Positions 41,581-51,590 of a DNA stretch of 64,000 nucleotides are shown here, one piece after another. A program made the translations under genes and the position numbers. The stretch is from Symbiotaphrina buchneri (Eukaryota > Ascomycota > Symbiotaphrinales > Symbiotaphrinaceae). The notes beneath the pieces were generated by a model that saw only the letters and a list, made by a program, of their open reading frames with translations, searched no databases and was not told where the DNA came from. Positions within the stretch are counted from its first letter, which is position 1, and every line of letters starts with the position of its first letter. Where the stretch lies: NCBI GenBank assembly GCA_001599915.1, contig BCIG01000036.1, positions 1-64,000 of the forward strand, in the 5' to 3' direction.

Positions 41581-42870
41581 CTACAACCCCGCATCCGGCC
41601 CGAGCAACCAGCTGGGATTCGTCTCCAAAACCACCTCTCTGCCAAGATTATACCTCCCCTGCACCACAACATTCAACCAATTCCCCAACCTCAACGCCGC
41701 CTTCGCAACCTGGATCTCGACAATCGGATACGCTCCTTGCGCGTACCCACTGTAAAACAAATCGGTGCCGTTGAAGATCTGCGAGTAGACGTAGTCGCAC
41801 GTCCACGCGTTGGTGTCGCGCGCCCAGTGCAGCGGGCAGCCGATGCCTAAGGACGGGTCGATGCAGTCTAGCATTGTGGCGGTGGGAACGAATAAAGTGT
41901 CGTTGAGGAGGGAGGGACGCAGGGAGGCGAAGAAGGGTGAGATGGTGAGGTTGGAGAACCCAGACACGTTGGCGAGGCTGTAGAGTATGGATCCGTCCCA
42001 GACCTACAGATCCCGAGTGGCGGGCGTTAGAATACAGAATGGCATCTTGGGGGAGAGGACTGGTTGATCCTATTGGCTGCGGTGACTGCTTACAGCGTGC
42101 AGTTCGGTCGACTTGTTCTGGTATGTCACCTTGTAATCGTTCCCTCCTACGGCCAACCCGGAGGCGTGCAGTGGCTAGAATCACATTGTCAGCTCATCCC
42201 TAGAGGCCAGGATCATTCTTGGGACGTGAAATGCGTACCTGTGTGACGTCCTCAATGAAATGCGCAATCCATTTCACCGCATAGGAGCATGTCAGATTCG
42301 TGCCGCCGCTCAGTGTGCCCGCATAGACCATGTCGACACACTGCCGTAGGATCTCGGTCTGGTTCGCGATTGCTTTGACCACACTAAACGACCACCACAG
42401 ACATGAGTTTGCAATGTCTAGAGAGTGATGTGAGGGCGGGCAGGCGTACCATCCTGCAGAAGTGCAGTCCCGGTTGTAATACACATTACAGTATGCGGGC
42501 GGGTTATCACTCGAGTCGATCCAATGCCACTGTCCACAGTCACCTTCATTAGCCCATGCCTCCAGCTTCCTAAGGCTCACTCCGCTTCCCACTCCTTTCC
42601 CAGCGAAAAAGAGGGTTAGAGTAGGCGTACATCATAAGAATACGCGCCCTCGTCAGTATGATCATAGTCATCGGCCCAGCTGGCCGCGCGCCCGATCGAG
42701 CCGTTATACTGCGGCTCGAGGATCTGGTGCAGCACGGCCGTCGTGTGGTTCGTCAGGAACGTCTCGGCCAGGAACCCGATCTGGTTGTGCACGTCTTTGT
42801 TCCAGGCCGCTGCTGGGTGGCCGAGGAGAGCCAAGGGGGCGAAGAAGAGGAGGGGGGATGAGCGTTTCAT
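41581..42870 (-). CDS. Secreted S1/P1-type nuclease
   Basis: Five exons, 42870-42631, 42529-42450, 42383-42239, 42174-42094 and 42003-41581, give 322 aa with matching phases. A signal peptide (MKRSSPLLFFAPLALLGHPAAA) is followed directly by W-N-K-D-V-H, the mature N-terminal Trp being a zinc ligand in this family. Further ligands: ASWADDYDH, WHWIDSSDNPP, IAHFIEDVTQPLHASG, GGNDYKVTY and LHAVWD. Cys residues and N-glycosylation sites fit a secreted protein. S1/P1 enzymes cleave single-stranded DNA and RNA and release 3'-phosphate, serving nutrient scavenging. Exon 2 is only 80 bases and its start, immediately before WHWID, was chosen by family continuity. Confidence 0.93.
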
Positions 42871-44063
42871 GATTGCTAGGAAATGGGAGCTTGATTTGCT
42901 GGTGTGACTACTGCGTTGCGGCAGTGGGAGGGGAGGAAGGCCACCGGGATCCCCCTCTACTCTAATATGCGGGCGCCGCCGAGGGGATCGGCAGGATGGG
43001 ATCTTGGATATGCATGATGTCAATAATCCAGGGCGGCGGAAAGCTTATGCTTATCTCTCAGGCACCGCTCCATTTTTAGCTCGTTGATTGGGGGTTTGTA
43101 CGCTTCGTCGGAAGCTACGCTGTCTCCAATTACTGAGGTCTGAAATAGGACCTTCTTGATGGAGTCAACAAAAGACATCTAATGGCCAGGAAGCTCAAAA
43201 GTAAGTTTAGTGGGACAGCTTCGGCGACTGAAAGTTGGTAAGAAGCGTGGTCGGAGATGCTTATCGAGGAAGAAAGCTTCGGGTGGGGTTGTGGATGATG
43301 GAAGCCAAGATGCCGGCGTGCGATTAAACTCCGGCGGTGTCGCCCAAAGGGGCAGCTGCTCGTGTGACCGCAAAGGCGACGTCTGGCTCTTATCTTTGCG
43401 CATAGTGCAGGCTGTTATTTTTGGAATTGCGTCAACTGCGTAGTCAGACATTGGTGAAGTGAAGATGATTGCGGTCTTTCTGTCGGTTATGCATATCCTA
43501 TCGTGGTCCATTGCCAGATGTCAGCGAGAAAGAAGGCTATTCCCGCCGTTCCGAAAGCTCCAGCTCCTTGTAACTTTTGTTGATTTGCAAGTAGAGGGAT
43601 CAATCAAAATTACAGGCTTTAGCAAATGACATACTATGTGTCAGGTCCCAAGTCGTCAAATCCTCTCATTTTGTGAAGCCTGGGACTCTTTTATATTGAA
43701 GTTTTATGAATGTCAGAATTTCTGTCATCGTGAATCAAATTACTGTTTTACTTCTTGATTCATCATTTCCTCATTATGCTTCTGGTTTGAAACTGAGCAT
43801 TGGCTGTTGCTGAACTCATGTTTGCTTTATGATGACAGACAATTGCAGGCGACAATGACATCCAGAACATTCAGCTAGACCATGTGAGCAACAGCCAGTG
43901 CAACAGAATAATCACATGTTTTCAATAGCTCTTTTTGGGTCGTGACATCAACTGCCTGTGAATGAAAGACAAAATGCAAAAGCAATCATGTTCACATCAC
44001 AAACTTTCTTCTATATCTCCAAGAAACATACATCAACCTCCTCCACACGCAACCTCGTCAACC
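42871..44063. other. Intergenic, AT-rich in the right half
   Basis: About 1.2 kb. 42871-43050 is the nuclease promoter. 43560-43960 is AT-rich with no open frame of note. Box C-like and D-like words occur but do not form a convincing snoRNA. No gene supported. Confidence 0.5.
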
Positions 44064-44552
44064 ATGTCTTCCCCAAACCCCACCCTCGACAACCCCCCCG
44101 TCTCACAGCGCGATCTCAAGCGCCTCGCCACTCACCTCTCCACACTCGGGCACGGCGATCTCCTCTCCGCGCTCCTCAACAGCGGTACACTGCAACAAGT
44201 CGACACCCTCATCGAGCTCTGCATCTCCCATCTCCAGCTCCCATCTAAAAACGCATACGACATCGAGACGCTCGGGAAAGCACTGGATACGGAGCTCGGC
44301 GCACTGCTGGACAAGCTTATTGGGTATAGGACGGCGTGGGAACTGGCGTTCTGGGAGACGGTGCGTGTGGCCTTTACGCATGATGGGTCGGATGGGGATG
44401 TGCTGGGGCTGAAGATGGCGGCGCAGGAGTTGGAGCGTGCGGAGGTGGCGATGTGGTTCTGCTGTCAGAGCGTGAAACGCGATCTTGAGATGCTGGAAGG
44501 GAAGAAGGAGGGAACGCAAGGGATTGTGGAGGGGATCGGTGATCCGACCTAA
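44064..44552 (+). CDS. Small helical protein, 162 aa; first of the 44-51 kb array
   Basis: Single exon from the ATG at 44064 (MSSPNPTLDNPP); upstream in-frame codons back to 43962 read as 5' UTR. The chain is mainly helical: QRDLKRLATHLSTLGHGDLL, QQVDTLIELCISHLQL, GKALDTELGALLDKLIGY, AWELAFWETVRVAFTHD, AAQELERAEVAMWFCCQ. No signal peptide or TM segment. I recognise no family. It lacks the W-x-K-F motif of later array members, so common ancestry is unproved; it is grouped by size, strand, spacing and helical character. Codon use shifts from C-ending to G-ending codons midway, a trait of several genes here. Confidence 0.65.
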   Translation: MSSPNPTLDNPPVSQRDLKRLATHLSTLGHGDLLSALLNSGTLQQVDTLIELCISHLQLPSKNAYDIETLGKALDTELGALLDKLIGYRTAWELAFWETVRVAFTHDGSDGDVLGLKMAAQELERAEVAMWFCCQSVKRDLEMLEGKKEGTQGIVEGIGDPT

Positions 44553-44997
44553 CGGTCACAGACTGGGCAGTGAACGTTGACTCCCACAATGGATAGTTCA
44601 GAAGCTCCTGCGTGCTTCATAAGCGTTGGTCCTCTATATTCTCGAAGGGTTACTGAGAAATGATCTTCGGGCCAAAAGCAAAACTTGTTCTAACAATTTC
44701 CACCTGAAATAAAGAGACCCAATGGGTAACCGCATACAGAGGATGATCGCATGTTTTGCGCTCTTTATACGGACGACCCTGAGACGCGGGAGACCACTTT
44801 ATCATGTACTGAACCGATTGTCTGCATAGACAGCTATGGTGCCTGCCTTTGTATGTTTGACCGTTTACATAAAGCCCTGTTGTTCCACCCCTGACCCTGT
44901 GCAAGGGTTTCAACGGTTGAGAAACATAAATACCATCCATCTCCGTCATCCCTGCCCACAGCCTCGCTCTTAGCAATAAATCCAACCACCAATAACT
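44553..44997. other. Intergenic within small-gene array
   Basis: 445 bases; 3' end of one small gene and promoter of the next. No gene seen. Confidence 0.5.
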
Positions 44998-45516
44998 ATG
45001 GAACGACTAGCAGAAACGCCGCCTGCTCTTGCAATGGATGAATTCCTCATCATGGAAGGGGCTTTCTACGCCCGTCTGGACATGCTGGGCATCAGCTCAG
45101 ACGCCAACTTTCCACCAGGCACCTACAGCGCGGCTCTCAGCAGGGTTGAATCGGCCGTCAAGCTCGAGGAGAAGTACAACGCGAGATACAACGAAAAGAT
45201 GGCACAGCTTGAAGATAGGCGCATAAAGGTGGAGGACAAGACCGATGTGATGAGTGTAGAAGAAGCACTGCGGCAACACCAGGAACTTAGCCGTGCAGTG
45301 GCATTGCGGAAGCTTGGGGGAATGCGGGCTGTGTTTACGGCATGGAGAAAGGCCTGGGACGAGGTCACGAGGCTAGCTTCTCCTCTGAACGAACGGCAAT
45401 TATTTAGGGTGGAGTTGGAGAGGGATATAGATGAGTTGGATAGGTCGACCGTGGCTCTTCACCGGTATGCGACGGAGTTGGAGACGTATGTTAGTGAGAT
45501 GGATGCGACACTCTGA
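44998..45516 (+). CDS. Coiled-coil protein, 172 aa; second of the array
   Basis: Single exon, ATG at 44998 (MERLAETPPA). The N-terminal third has MDEFLIMEGAFYARLDMLG. The rest is largely coiled coil: RVESAVKLEEKYNARYNEKM, EEALRQHQELSRAVALRKLG, VFTAWRKAWDEV, and VELERDIDELDRSTVALHR up to the end. No signal peptide, TM segment or known domain. It keeps a Trp-centred patch (TAWRKAWDEV) but not the shared C-terminal motif, so it is at most a distant relative of the others. Function unknown. Confidence 0.72.
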   Translation: MERLAETPPALAMDEFLIMEGAFYARLDMLGISSDANFPPGTYSAALSRVESAVKLEEKYNARYNEKMAQLEDRRIKVEDKTDVMSVEEALRQHQELSRAVALRKLGGMRAVFTAWRKAWDEVTRLASPLNERQLFRVELERDIDELDRSTVALHRYATELETYVSEMDATL

Positions 45517-46105
45517 AATGAGGGGTTTCCATGTGGTTCGCTGGCTGCGCAAAAGGGAGCAATGGATGATGAATCTATTGGAATAGTTGCTAGGCGAAAA
45601 TGGAAACAGGAAAGTCCTATCGATATTTAGATCAAATCCTGTAGAACTCTGTATGCGTGACTTCATGGTTCCTCAATCACTCAGGTTTATACCGATAGCT
45701 TCGAGCACATTCTCATCCCTACCTCATGTCTCGCTTTGCTGAACTTCGACCCAAATACAAGTCTCTATAAAGTGTCCCTTGATCCCAGCTTACAAGCGCA
45801 TCATTAACCTACATAGTAAGTGTTCAGTGTATTTGTTTACAACTTATCCTAATACCTTGATAGTCAACCTCCATTTGACCGCCGCCAATACTTCATCTCC
45901 CACTCAGTATTGACCACCCCTCCCTTTTCATCGCACGGTAATACGACGCGAACATGGACCCATTCTCGCCAGACTCCCTTGGTGCGCTGTTACAGGGTTA
46001 CAATGACATTAAGATCCTACTCTTCGACCTGCCGGATCCCCTTTTGTAGGAGAGCAGGGGACAAGCATCCGATCGATGGACACAACATAACAGGAAATTT
46101 CGACA
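45517..46105. other. Intergenic or 5' UTR of the next gene
   Basis: A short frame begins MDPFSPDSLGALLQGYND at 45954 and stops at 46049. It could be a 5' exon spliced onto the next gene (GTGCGC donor, AACAG acceptor near 46094) or an upstream ORF. TCTATAAAG near 45766 is a possible TATA element. Confidence 0.4.
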
Positions 46106-46827
46106 ATGGCAGAGCGCGCTGTGGCTGTAATAGAAGCTTCCATGATCAAGACGATGGACTTGGAGGAAGATGCCGAAGGAGATGAGAACTCTGAAGCAGA
46201 TGAGGAATCTAAAGCGGATGAAGAGCTTGACGGGGATGATCGTCAAACCAGCGAGACTCTCAACGACAGTCAGAGCTCCCAGGACAGAGAAGCTGCTCTC
46301 AGTGACGAAGTTGAGAACTTGAAGGCGGAAAAAGAAGAACTCAACCGCCGGATTACGAAAGGACGATGGAGGCCCTTGCTGAGACTCAGCGTGCTGACAA
46401 GGCCGAAGGAAGAGTTAAGGACTTGGAAGATAGGTTGCAGGCCATAGAGAATGAGATGGACGAGAAAGCAGATGAGGCATCTCCAGCAGCAAAGCATCAA
46501 ACCAGCGAGGATGCGCTCCTCTCCAGCCAGACAACCCATGACCAGAAAGTGGCGCGGCTGCGTCAGCTCACTGATACAATCTCTGAACTGAATGACCAGA
46601 GTGAGTTCAGCAAGATGGAGGTATTGCATGAGAGTCGGCGTGCCGATAAAGCCGAAGGAAGGGTCAAGGACTTAGAGGCGAAGGTGCATGGATTGGAAAA
46701 GACTAGTGGTGTCTGGGAGGCCAAATACAAGCAGGCCGTGGAGCTTACGTATAAGAAGGTCGTGCAGGTCGACTTCCTGGAGGATAAGCTGGCCGGGAAG
46801 GACATTGTGAAAGGGCCTGAAAATTAG
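46106..46827 (+). pseudogene. Coiled-coil array gene with internal duplication and one-base frameshift
   Basis: Two overlapping open frames (46106-46447 and 46366-46827) together span one gene of about 240 codons. The protein holds two copies of an 80-residue module: QTSE..SQ.....EL N followed by RADKAEGRVKDLE, first at about 46250-46440 and again at about 46500-46680. Aligning them, the spacer from ELN to RADK has equal length only if one base is missing in copy 1 near 46353 (after the CCGCCG). No GT..AG intron fits. The C-terminus carries the array motif WEAKYKQAVELTYKKVVQV. N-terminus is very acidic (EEDAEGDENSEADEESKADE). Either a recently broken gene or a sequencing error. Function unknown. 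Confidence 0.7.
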
Positions 46828-47316
46828 TACAGCTATTGGAGTGGGTGGAGATTAAGGGAAGGACGCTCAAATATTGGGCTGGCTGGAGTAGTGGCTGAGC
46901 AAGCATCAATATCGACAGAGAGATATTGCATGCAGAAGTGGTCCAACGCAGGGGATAAGGTTGGTACCCAATTGAGGAATTTCATTGCCTTTACGATCTC
47001 TTACAGTTGTTCTATGGATGTGAATGCTGCCCGTGTGCATCGCATCTGCCTCTCACCTTCATCTCGCTTCCCCTCTGACCTTTCGTTTCCCAACACCCTC
47101 CATCGTATGCACACCATCATCTTCACCAGCCACGACCAGCTTCTCGCGGTCCCCTTCTGCTTCAGTGAGTCTAAGGTGCTCGTAATGCAGTTGCGCCTTC
47201 AAGTTTCTATCTTTAGCTGACCTCATTCGGCTTCTGCCCTTGTCGACGGATCTCAACGCCTGCCCATCTCCTCCGTCCATACCGCGACCTGAATATACCA
47301 CCATCGTCACCAAAGC
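46828..47316. other. Intergenic within small-gene array
   Basis: 489 bases; no credible gene. CT-rich stretch at 47040-47100 probably belongs to the promoter of the next gene. Confidence 0.5.
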
Positions 47317-47943
47317 ATGGCCTCCCTGCCAGACGATTCTAGCTCCTGGAATGAAACGGCGAATACAGAGTCAGGGGACGGCAATAATCAGGGACGCTGG
47401 ATGGAGTTTCTCAGAAGGAGTTCACCGGCCAGCACGCCCCCTCATCGGTACCACATGATGGCAATACAGATACAGAAGGACAATGACGAGCTAAAAGCGG
47501 AGCTGGAGGCGTGCGAGAGAGACGCAGAATACTGGCAAGACCGCGACATTGAGCAGACTGCGAAACTCGACGAGCTCAAGAGGGACGCGGAGCAACTGAA
47601 AGCGCGTAATAATGAGCTGGCGACGGAGCTTCAAGAGTGGAAGAGGAAAGCGCATCAATGGGAAGCCAAATTCAAGAAAGCAATCGAGATTGCCCACGAA
47701 AAGGACGTGGAAATCTTTTCTTTGAAGGAGAAGATGGCAAACCAAGCTGAGAGCATGGCCGATATGGCTTACAAACCGGCAATGGAACGCCCGATCGAGG
47801 AGGAGCTGCAAATTTCTTGGTCCAGAGGAAGGGAGTCTGAGCATGATGCTGGCTTGCTTCAGAACGAGGGCGTTGTGGTGAGGTTGACTACCCCGACACC
47901 GATTGTCGGGTCATATGGTGGAGATCCTTATTCCTCATGGTAG
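47317..47943 (+). CDS. Coiled-coil array protein with W-x-K-F motif, 208 aa
   Basis: Single exon from ATG 47317 (MASLPDDSSSW). Residues 1-45 are Ser/Asn-rich. A long coiled coil runs from about 47 to 148: IQIQKDNDELKAELEACERD, AKLDELKRDAEQLKARNNEL, then the shared motif WEAKFKKAIEIAHEKDVEIF SLKEKM. After it comes a unique tail of about 55 residues ending in IVGSYGGDPYSSW. No signal peptide or TM segment. Intact, with the clearest version of the array motif, so a good reference member. Function unknown; heptads suggest self-association or binding to a coiled-coil partner. Confidence 0.78.
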   Translation: MASLPDDSSSWNETANTESGDGNNQGRWMEFLRRSSPASTPPHRYHMMAIQIQKDNDELKAELEACERDAEYWQDRDIEQTAKLDELKRDAEQLKARNNELATELQEWKRKAHQWEAKFKKAIEIAHEKDVEIFSLKEKMANQAESMADMAYKPAMERPIEEELQISWSRGRESEHDAGLLQNEGVVVRLTTPTPIVGSYGGDPYSSW

Positions 47944-48671
47944 GAGTCGTGCATTGTGAGCAAGAACGAGATTGTGCTAGTGAAGCTGCGAGAGCCATAG
48001 TTCAGTCATGGTGATTGTCCATTGCAGATACATAGCCCAACATGATGTTGAGATAAATACAAAGAACCGGCCCTTGATCTCTATACATTCTCTCATGATC
48101 CTCTTCCTCTTCACCTTTGTCATGAGAGTAGTCCTGTCAGATAGCCTTGTCAGGTAGCCTGGAGCCCGACCGTGTACGCCCTTGCTCAGCTACTTTTCCA
48201 ATTTCAACAGCAATGGAGTGCTTTTGCCTGTGACAAGGGACCAACGAAGTCTTTCCTAGCCTGACCCTGCAGACAGTTCTGATACTTACAAGATGGCCGC
48301 ATGTTCATTGTCTGACCATCATCATCGCACTCATCGCTATGGCGATGGTAAATCATCATGTCGCTCACTAATCGTCACGACCTGTCCCGGTCGACCGGAA
48401 CAGCGACGACCAATCGTTCGCTGTGCGTTGCTCAATATGCAGCAAACCAACAAACCGTCCGATAACATACATTGCTGGCAGCCTTCTCCTGCTCCTCTTT
48501 GAGCTTCCAAATACGACTCCCAGAGTGCAATTTTCCGCTCGGATCTATCAGTCTGAGGCCCTTGGACGTTACAGCCTGTCAGTATCTCTAGAACGAGCCC
48601 TGCACTACAGACATATACTGACGTAATTCGCAGAAACAAGGAGCCCTCTCAACCGTTCACTGGTCGCCATC
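47944..48671. other. Intergenic within small-gene array
   Basis: 728 bases without a supported gene. Overlapping frames on both strands at 48290-48640 have no domain. Confidence 0.5.
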
Positions 48672-49304
48672 ATGACATCCCCAGAAGATATGTTCGCAGA
48701 GATGTTCACGGATAGCCAGATCTCCAGCATCGTCAGGTACAACCCAGAACTCCTTGAAGACAGGCTGGAGGACAGCGTCTTGCCTCCTTCCTCTGGTCGC
48801 GGCAATGACGATGATGATACGTCCACCAGCTTTTTCACGTCACTGGAGGATGTAGCTGGGATGGAGAGGATGGAGCTGGAGAACTCGGCCATCGAGCTAG
48901 AGGATGAGCAGCATTTGGGTAGCAGCGGTTCGATGGATGGGGTTGACGACACGAACACGACAGACACTGAAAGTCTACGCGAGCGGATCAGGGAGCTGAA
49001 AGCCCTCGTCAGCAACCTCCATGAGCAACTGGGCACGTCAACCGCCGCGACAGCAAGCCAAGAGGAGACTTCTTCTTCTTCGCCTAGTACGCCCATCCAG
49101 ACTCTCATAGCCAAGGTGCGGGAACAGTCCGTAGCTATCACGCAGTTGAGGAGGGACAATGCGGCCATTAGGAGGCGTCTCAGAGAGGCGGAGGACTGGG
49201 AGAGGAAGTTTCGAGAGGCGGTGCTGATTAGCCATGGAAAGGACGTCCAGATCGAGCAGCTGAAGAATGCGATGCTCGGACGGGAGGAGAAGGATAGCTA
49301 TTAG
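48672..49304 (+). CDS. Coiled-coil array protein with W-x-K-F motif, 210 aa
   Basis: Single exon from ATG 48672 (MTSPEDMFAEMFTD). The N-terminal half is acidic and Ser-rich (RGNDDDDTSTSFF, MERMELENSAIELEDEQ). Coiled-coil segments follow: ESLRERIRELKALVSNLHEQ, a Ser/Thr linker, and LIAKVREQSVAITQLRRDNA. It ends with the array motif WERKFREAVLISHGKDVQIE QLKNAM just nine residues before the stop. No signal peptide or TM segment. The spacing between Trp, His-x-Lys-Asp and the final Leu is identical to the gene at 47317. Function unknown. Confidence 0.78.
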   Translation: MTSPEDMFAEMFTDSQISSIVRYNPELLEDRLEDSVLPPSSGRGNDDDDTSTSFFTSLEDVAGMERMELENSAIELEDEQHLGSSGSMDGVDDTNTTDTESLRERIRELKALVSNLHEQLGTSTAATASQEETSSSSPSTPIQTLIAKVREQSVAITQLRRDNAAIRRRLREAEDWERKFREAVLISHGKDVQIEQLKNAMLGREEKDSY

Positions 49305-49822
49305 GAGGTCTCTCCGTGGATGCCCCATTGCTTGTGATACGTTGTATCTCAGGCATAAGTTTGGAGAGAGAACTCAGAGAAGGGGGCTTTTGGCATGGCA
49401 CCTCATTGTCATAGATATGCAAACATGGTCAATCGATAAGCGCAATCGGATGCGTACACCCCTTACGAGTCATTGTTCTGAATGAGAATTGAGCCATTGC
49501 ATTAGATGGCTTTTTTTTAGTAAAATGAATATTCATATCTAGCCGTCTGATGGAGACTCCATAGACACCCCAGCTTGGATTGACCGTGTGTGAATGCAAC
49601 TTGTCTCACGAGCAGCGTTACGCTCGTGATGTTTTAATGAAGTGAATGAGATACGCACACCTGATCAAAGCGAATGCGTGTTCGACTCACCACCACCTCT
49701 CTTCTGACACAGACGCCGCCGCTGACGCGACCATAATAGCTTCTGACTCTGCTATAAGCCCTCTTATGCCTACGAGAAGCCTCATCCAGTACCTCAGTCT
49801 TCTCTCCTGTGAGCTATTTGCA
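49305..49822. other. Intergenic or 5' UTR within small-gene array
   Basis: 518 bases. The frame of the next gene's ATG is open back to an ATG at 49646, but composition is low and the next gene most likely starts at 49823. Confidence 0.45.
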
Positions 49823-50267
49823 ATGGTAAGTGTGGCCACGGGTTGGAACAACTTTCACACAGCTGACCATGTGTTGTTAACTGCCCCAGGCGGAAAAATA
49901 CGTGCCCCCACAATTACGACGACCAAGTGCCTGGGGCCCATCAGCTCCAATGGCCGGTGCTCGCGCCGCGTGCGACACCTCCAAACTTCCTGGCTATACG
50001 CCTCCAGACGTCAAGGAAGAGTCCCAAGCCCAGGTTGAACACCTTGAACAGCGTATCAGAGACCTGGAGGCCGACAACAAGAAGAAGGACGAGCGAAACC
50101 AGGACCTCTACGACAAAGTCTTGCAGCTGGGCACCCTTAACGAATCGCTCCAGACCAACAGCGAACTCTTGCAAGATCTCAAGTTGATCCTTGACCGCAA
50201 GGTGGATGTGTTCGAGAGGCAGCTCGCAGAGAAAGATCAGCGGATCTTAGAGCTGGTGGAGAAATGA
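49823..50267 (+). CDS. Coiled-coil array gene, upstream frame of a split gene
   Basis: The start codon alone forms exon 1 (49823-49825). GTAAGT begins right after ATG and the intron ends CCCCAG at 49889. Exon 2 (49890-50267) gives MAEKYVPPQLRRPSAWGP and then a coiled coil (VEHLEQRIRDLEADNKKKD, LYDKVLQLGTLNESLQTN, LILDRKVDVFERQLAEKDQ) to TGA; 126 aa. YVP-x2-L-x-RPSA recurs in the next gene, which supports this splice. The frame stops just before the array motif, which continues in the overlapping frame starting at 50264. A one-base loss in the AAA run before the stop explains both. Confidence 0.7.
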
Positions 50268-50440
50268 ATGTCTCTGAGGAGGTCGCTGATAAAGTTTCGA
50301 AGGAGTTGAAGAAGGCTAATGAGGAGACGGAGACGTGGAAAGGAAAGTTCCACAAGGCTGTTGAGGTCTCCTTCGATAAGGACTTGGAGCTTCGGAAGGT
50401 CAAGAAGCGCAAGTTCAAGGAGGAGGTGCAGGAGTCCTAG
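50264..50440 (+). pseudogene. Downstream frame carrying the array motif, 58 codons
   Basis: The ATG at 50264 overlaps the upstream TGA as ATGA. The frame reads MNVSEEVADKVSKELKKANE and then the array motif WKGKFHKAVEVSFDKDLELR, ending EEVQES at 50440. In sister genes this motif is the C-terminus of one continuous protein, so the split is probably a -1 frameshift (or sequencing error) in the A run. Reinitiation at the ATGA overlap is a formal alternative. Confidence 0.65.
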
Positions 50441-51041
50441 TTCGGCCGACATGCGAGCAGCGCGGAGGTGTACCATTATGATCTTTACCATTGCAACATG
50501 GCTTTTCCGGAATCATGAGCGTAAGTTGCTGCCTCTAGGCCAGTATCACAAAGAAAAATGGGAGAAGATGACTGCAAGCATCCATGTGCTTCCATTCAGC
50601 ATATGGAATTAACGTGAAAGATTTTTCATAGAGCCATGAACAGTACTTTGTAGCCATGTTCTGCACGCGGCCACTGTGCTGCATCTTCCCGTGGGTGGCT
50701 CCTTATTCAAGTATTAGCAGTGAATACCGGTCGTACTATCATGGCAGGAAGTGAATACAACAGATGTTCTTCCTTCAAGTGGGTTGCTTTCTACCTTGAA
50801 TCTACCTCTCTGTTACTCTCTCCGTACCTCCCGCACCTTCCAGGCCATCACCGAACCTCGGGCTCTTGATGACCTGACGCTGACGGAAGTCGAAGCCAGC
50901 CTTCAATAGCTGAGTCAAAGTTGGCTCATGTAAATATGTCATTGTGCATTTATCAAAGGATCGTGGGGCTCAGATCCAATGTCTCACTCAGCAAGTTCCC
51001 CTGCCTTACTCCACCAAGCCACCCAAGAGAAGGTATTCCAA
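50441..51041. other. Intergenic within small-gene array
   Basis: About 600 bases. In-frame codons from 50979 precede the next gene, but the conserved start context is at 51042. No other gene seen. Confidence 0.5.
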
Positions 51042-51392
51042 ATGACGTCCTACGTGCCTGGACTTGGAAGACCATCAGCAGAGAACGCAGAATTCAAGTC
51101 AGCCATGAGTAACCTCATTGAGGAAATGAATGCGCAACCTCGCAACGTCGTCCAGAGAGATCCAAAGACTGAACGACGCATAACCGGATCCTCGATCAAG
51201 GAGCTTAAGGACCAGATCACGGCCTTGAAAGAGCACCAATCAGTTTTGAAGCACCTTCTTGACAGTCTTTGGGAGCAGGCTAAGCTGGCCAAGAAGCAGC
51301 TGCTCGACCTGATGCATGCCGAGGACGATATGATTGTGACCCTCACGGATCGGGCGAAGTACAGGGAGGAGAAATACATGGCCGAGCTCTAG
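51042..51392 (+). CDS. Coiled-coil array protein, 116 aa; last of the array
   Basis: Single exon; start at 51042 (MTSYVPGLGRPSAENAEF) is preferred over the in-frame ATG at 50979 because YVP-x-L-x-RPSA matches the N-terminus of the gene at 49823. Coiled coil: SSIKELKDQITALKEHQSVL, then LWEQAKLAKKQLLDLMHAED, a diverged form of the array motif with W-E, His and a later I-x-x-L but three residues longer between Trp and His. Ends AKYREEKYMAEL. No signal peptide or TM segment. Links the W-motif genes to a second N-terminal signature. Confidence 0.7.
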   Translation: MTSYVPGLGRPSAENAEFKSAMSNLIEEMNAQPRNVVQRDPKTERRITGSSIKELKDQITALKEHQSVLKHLLDSLWEQAKLAKKQLLDLMHAEDDMIVTLTDRAKYREEKYMAEL

Positions 51393-51590
51393 GTAGTCCG
51401 CGACATGAGCATGGACTGACGCTGATGCATCTGTGGAGTGTGGGTGACGACCGCGATGGGTGACCGGGAGTGGTGGCCTTCATTGACTAGCTTCACAAGG
51501 AGAGGTACCAGAGTGCAAGGTATGAGACAAAGCATGGTAGCTTAAGCAGCATAACAATGCCAGGTCTTCCTCATAAGGCCAGAGCTCCGC

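Noticed and set aside
43700-43850. C/D-box snoRNA on the minus strand (ATGATGA and CTGA words)
   Set aside because: Boxes are present by wording only; the terminal stem is weak and no guide region or conservation could be shown.
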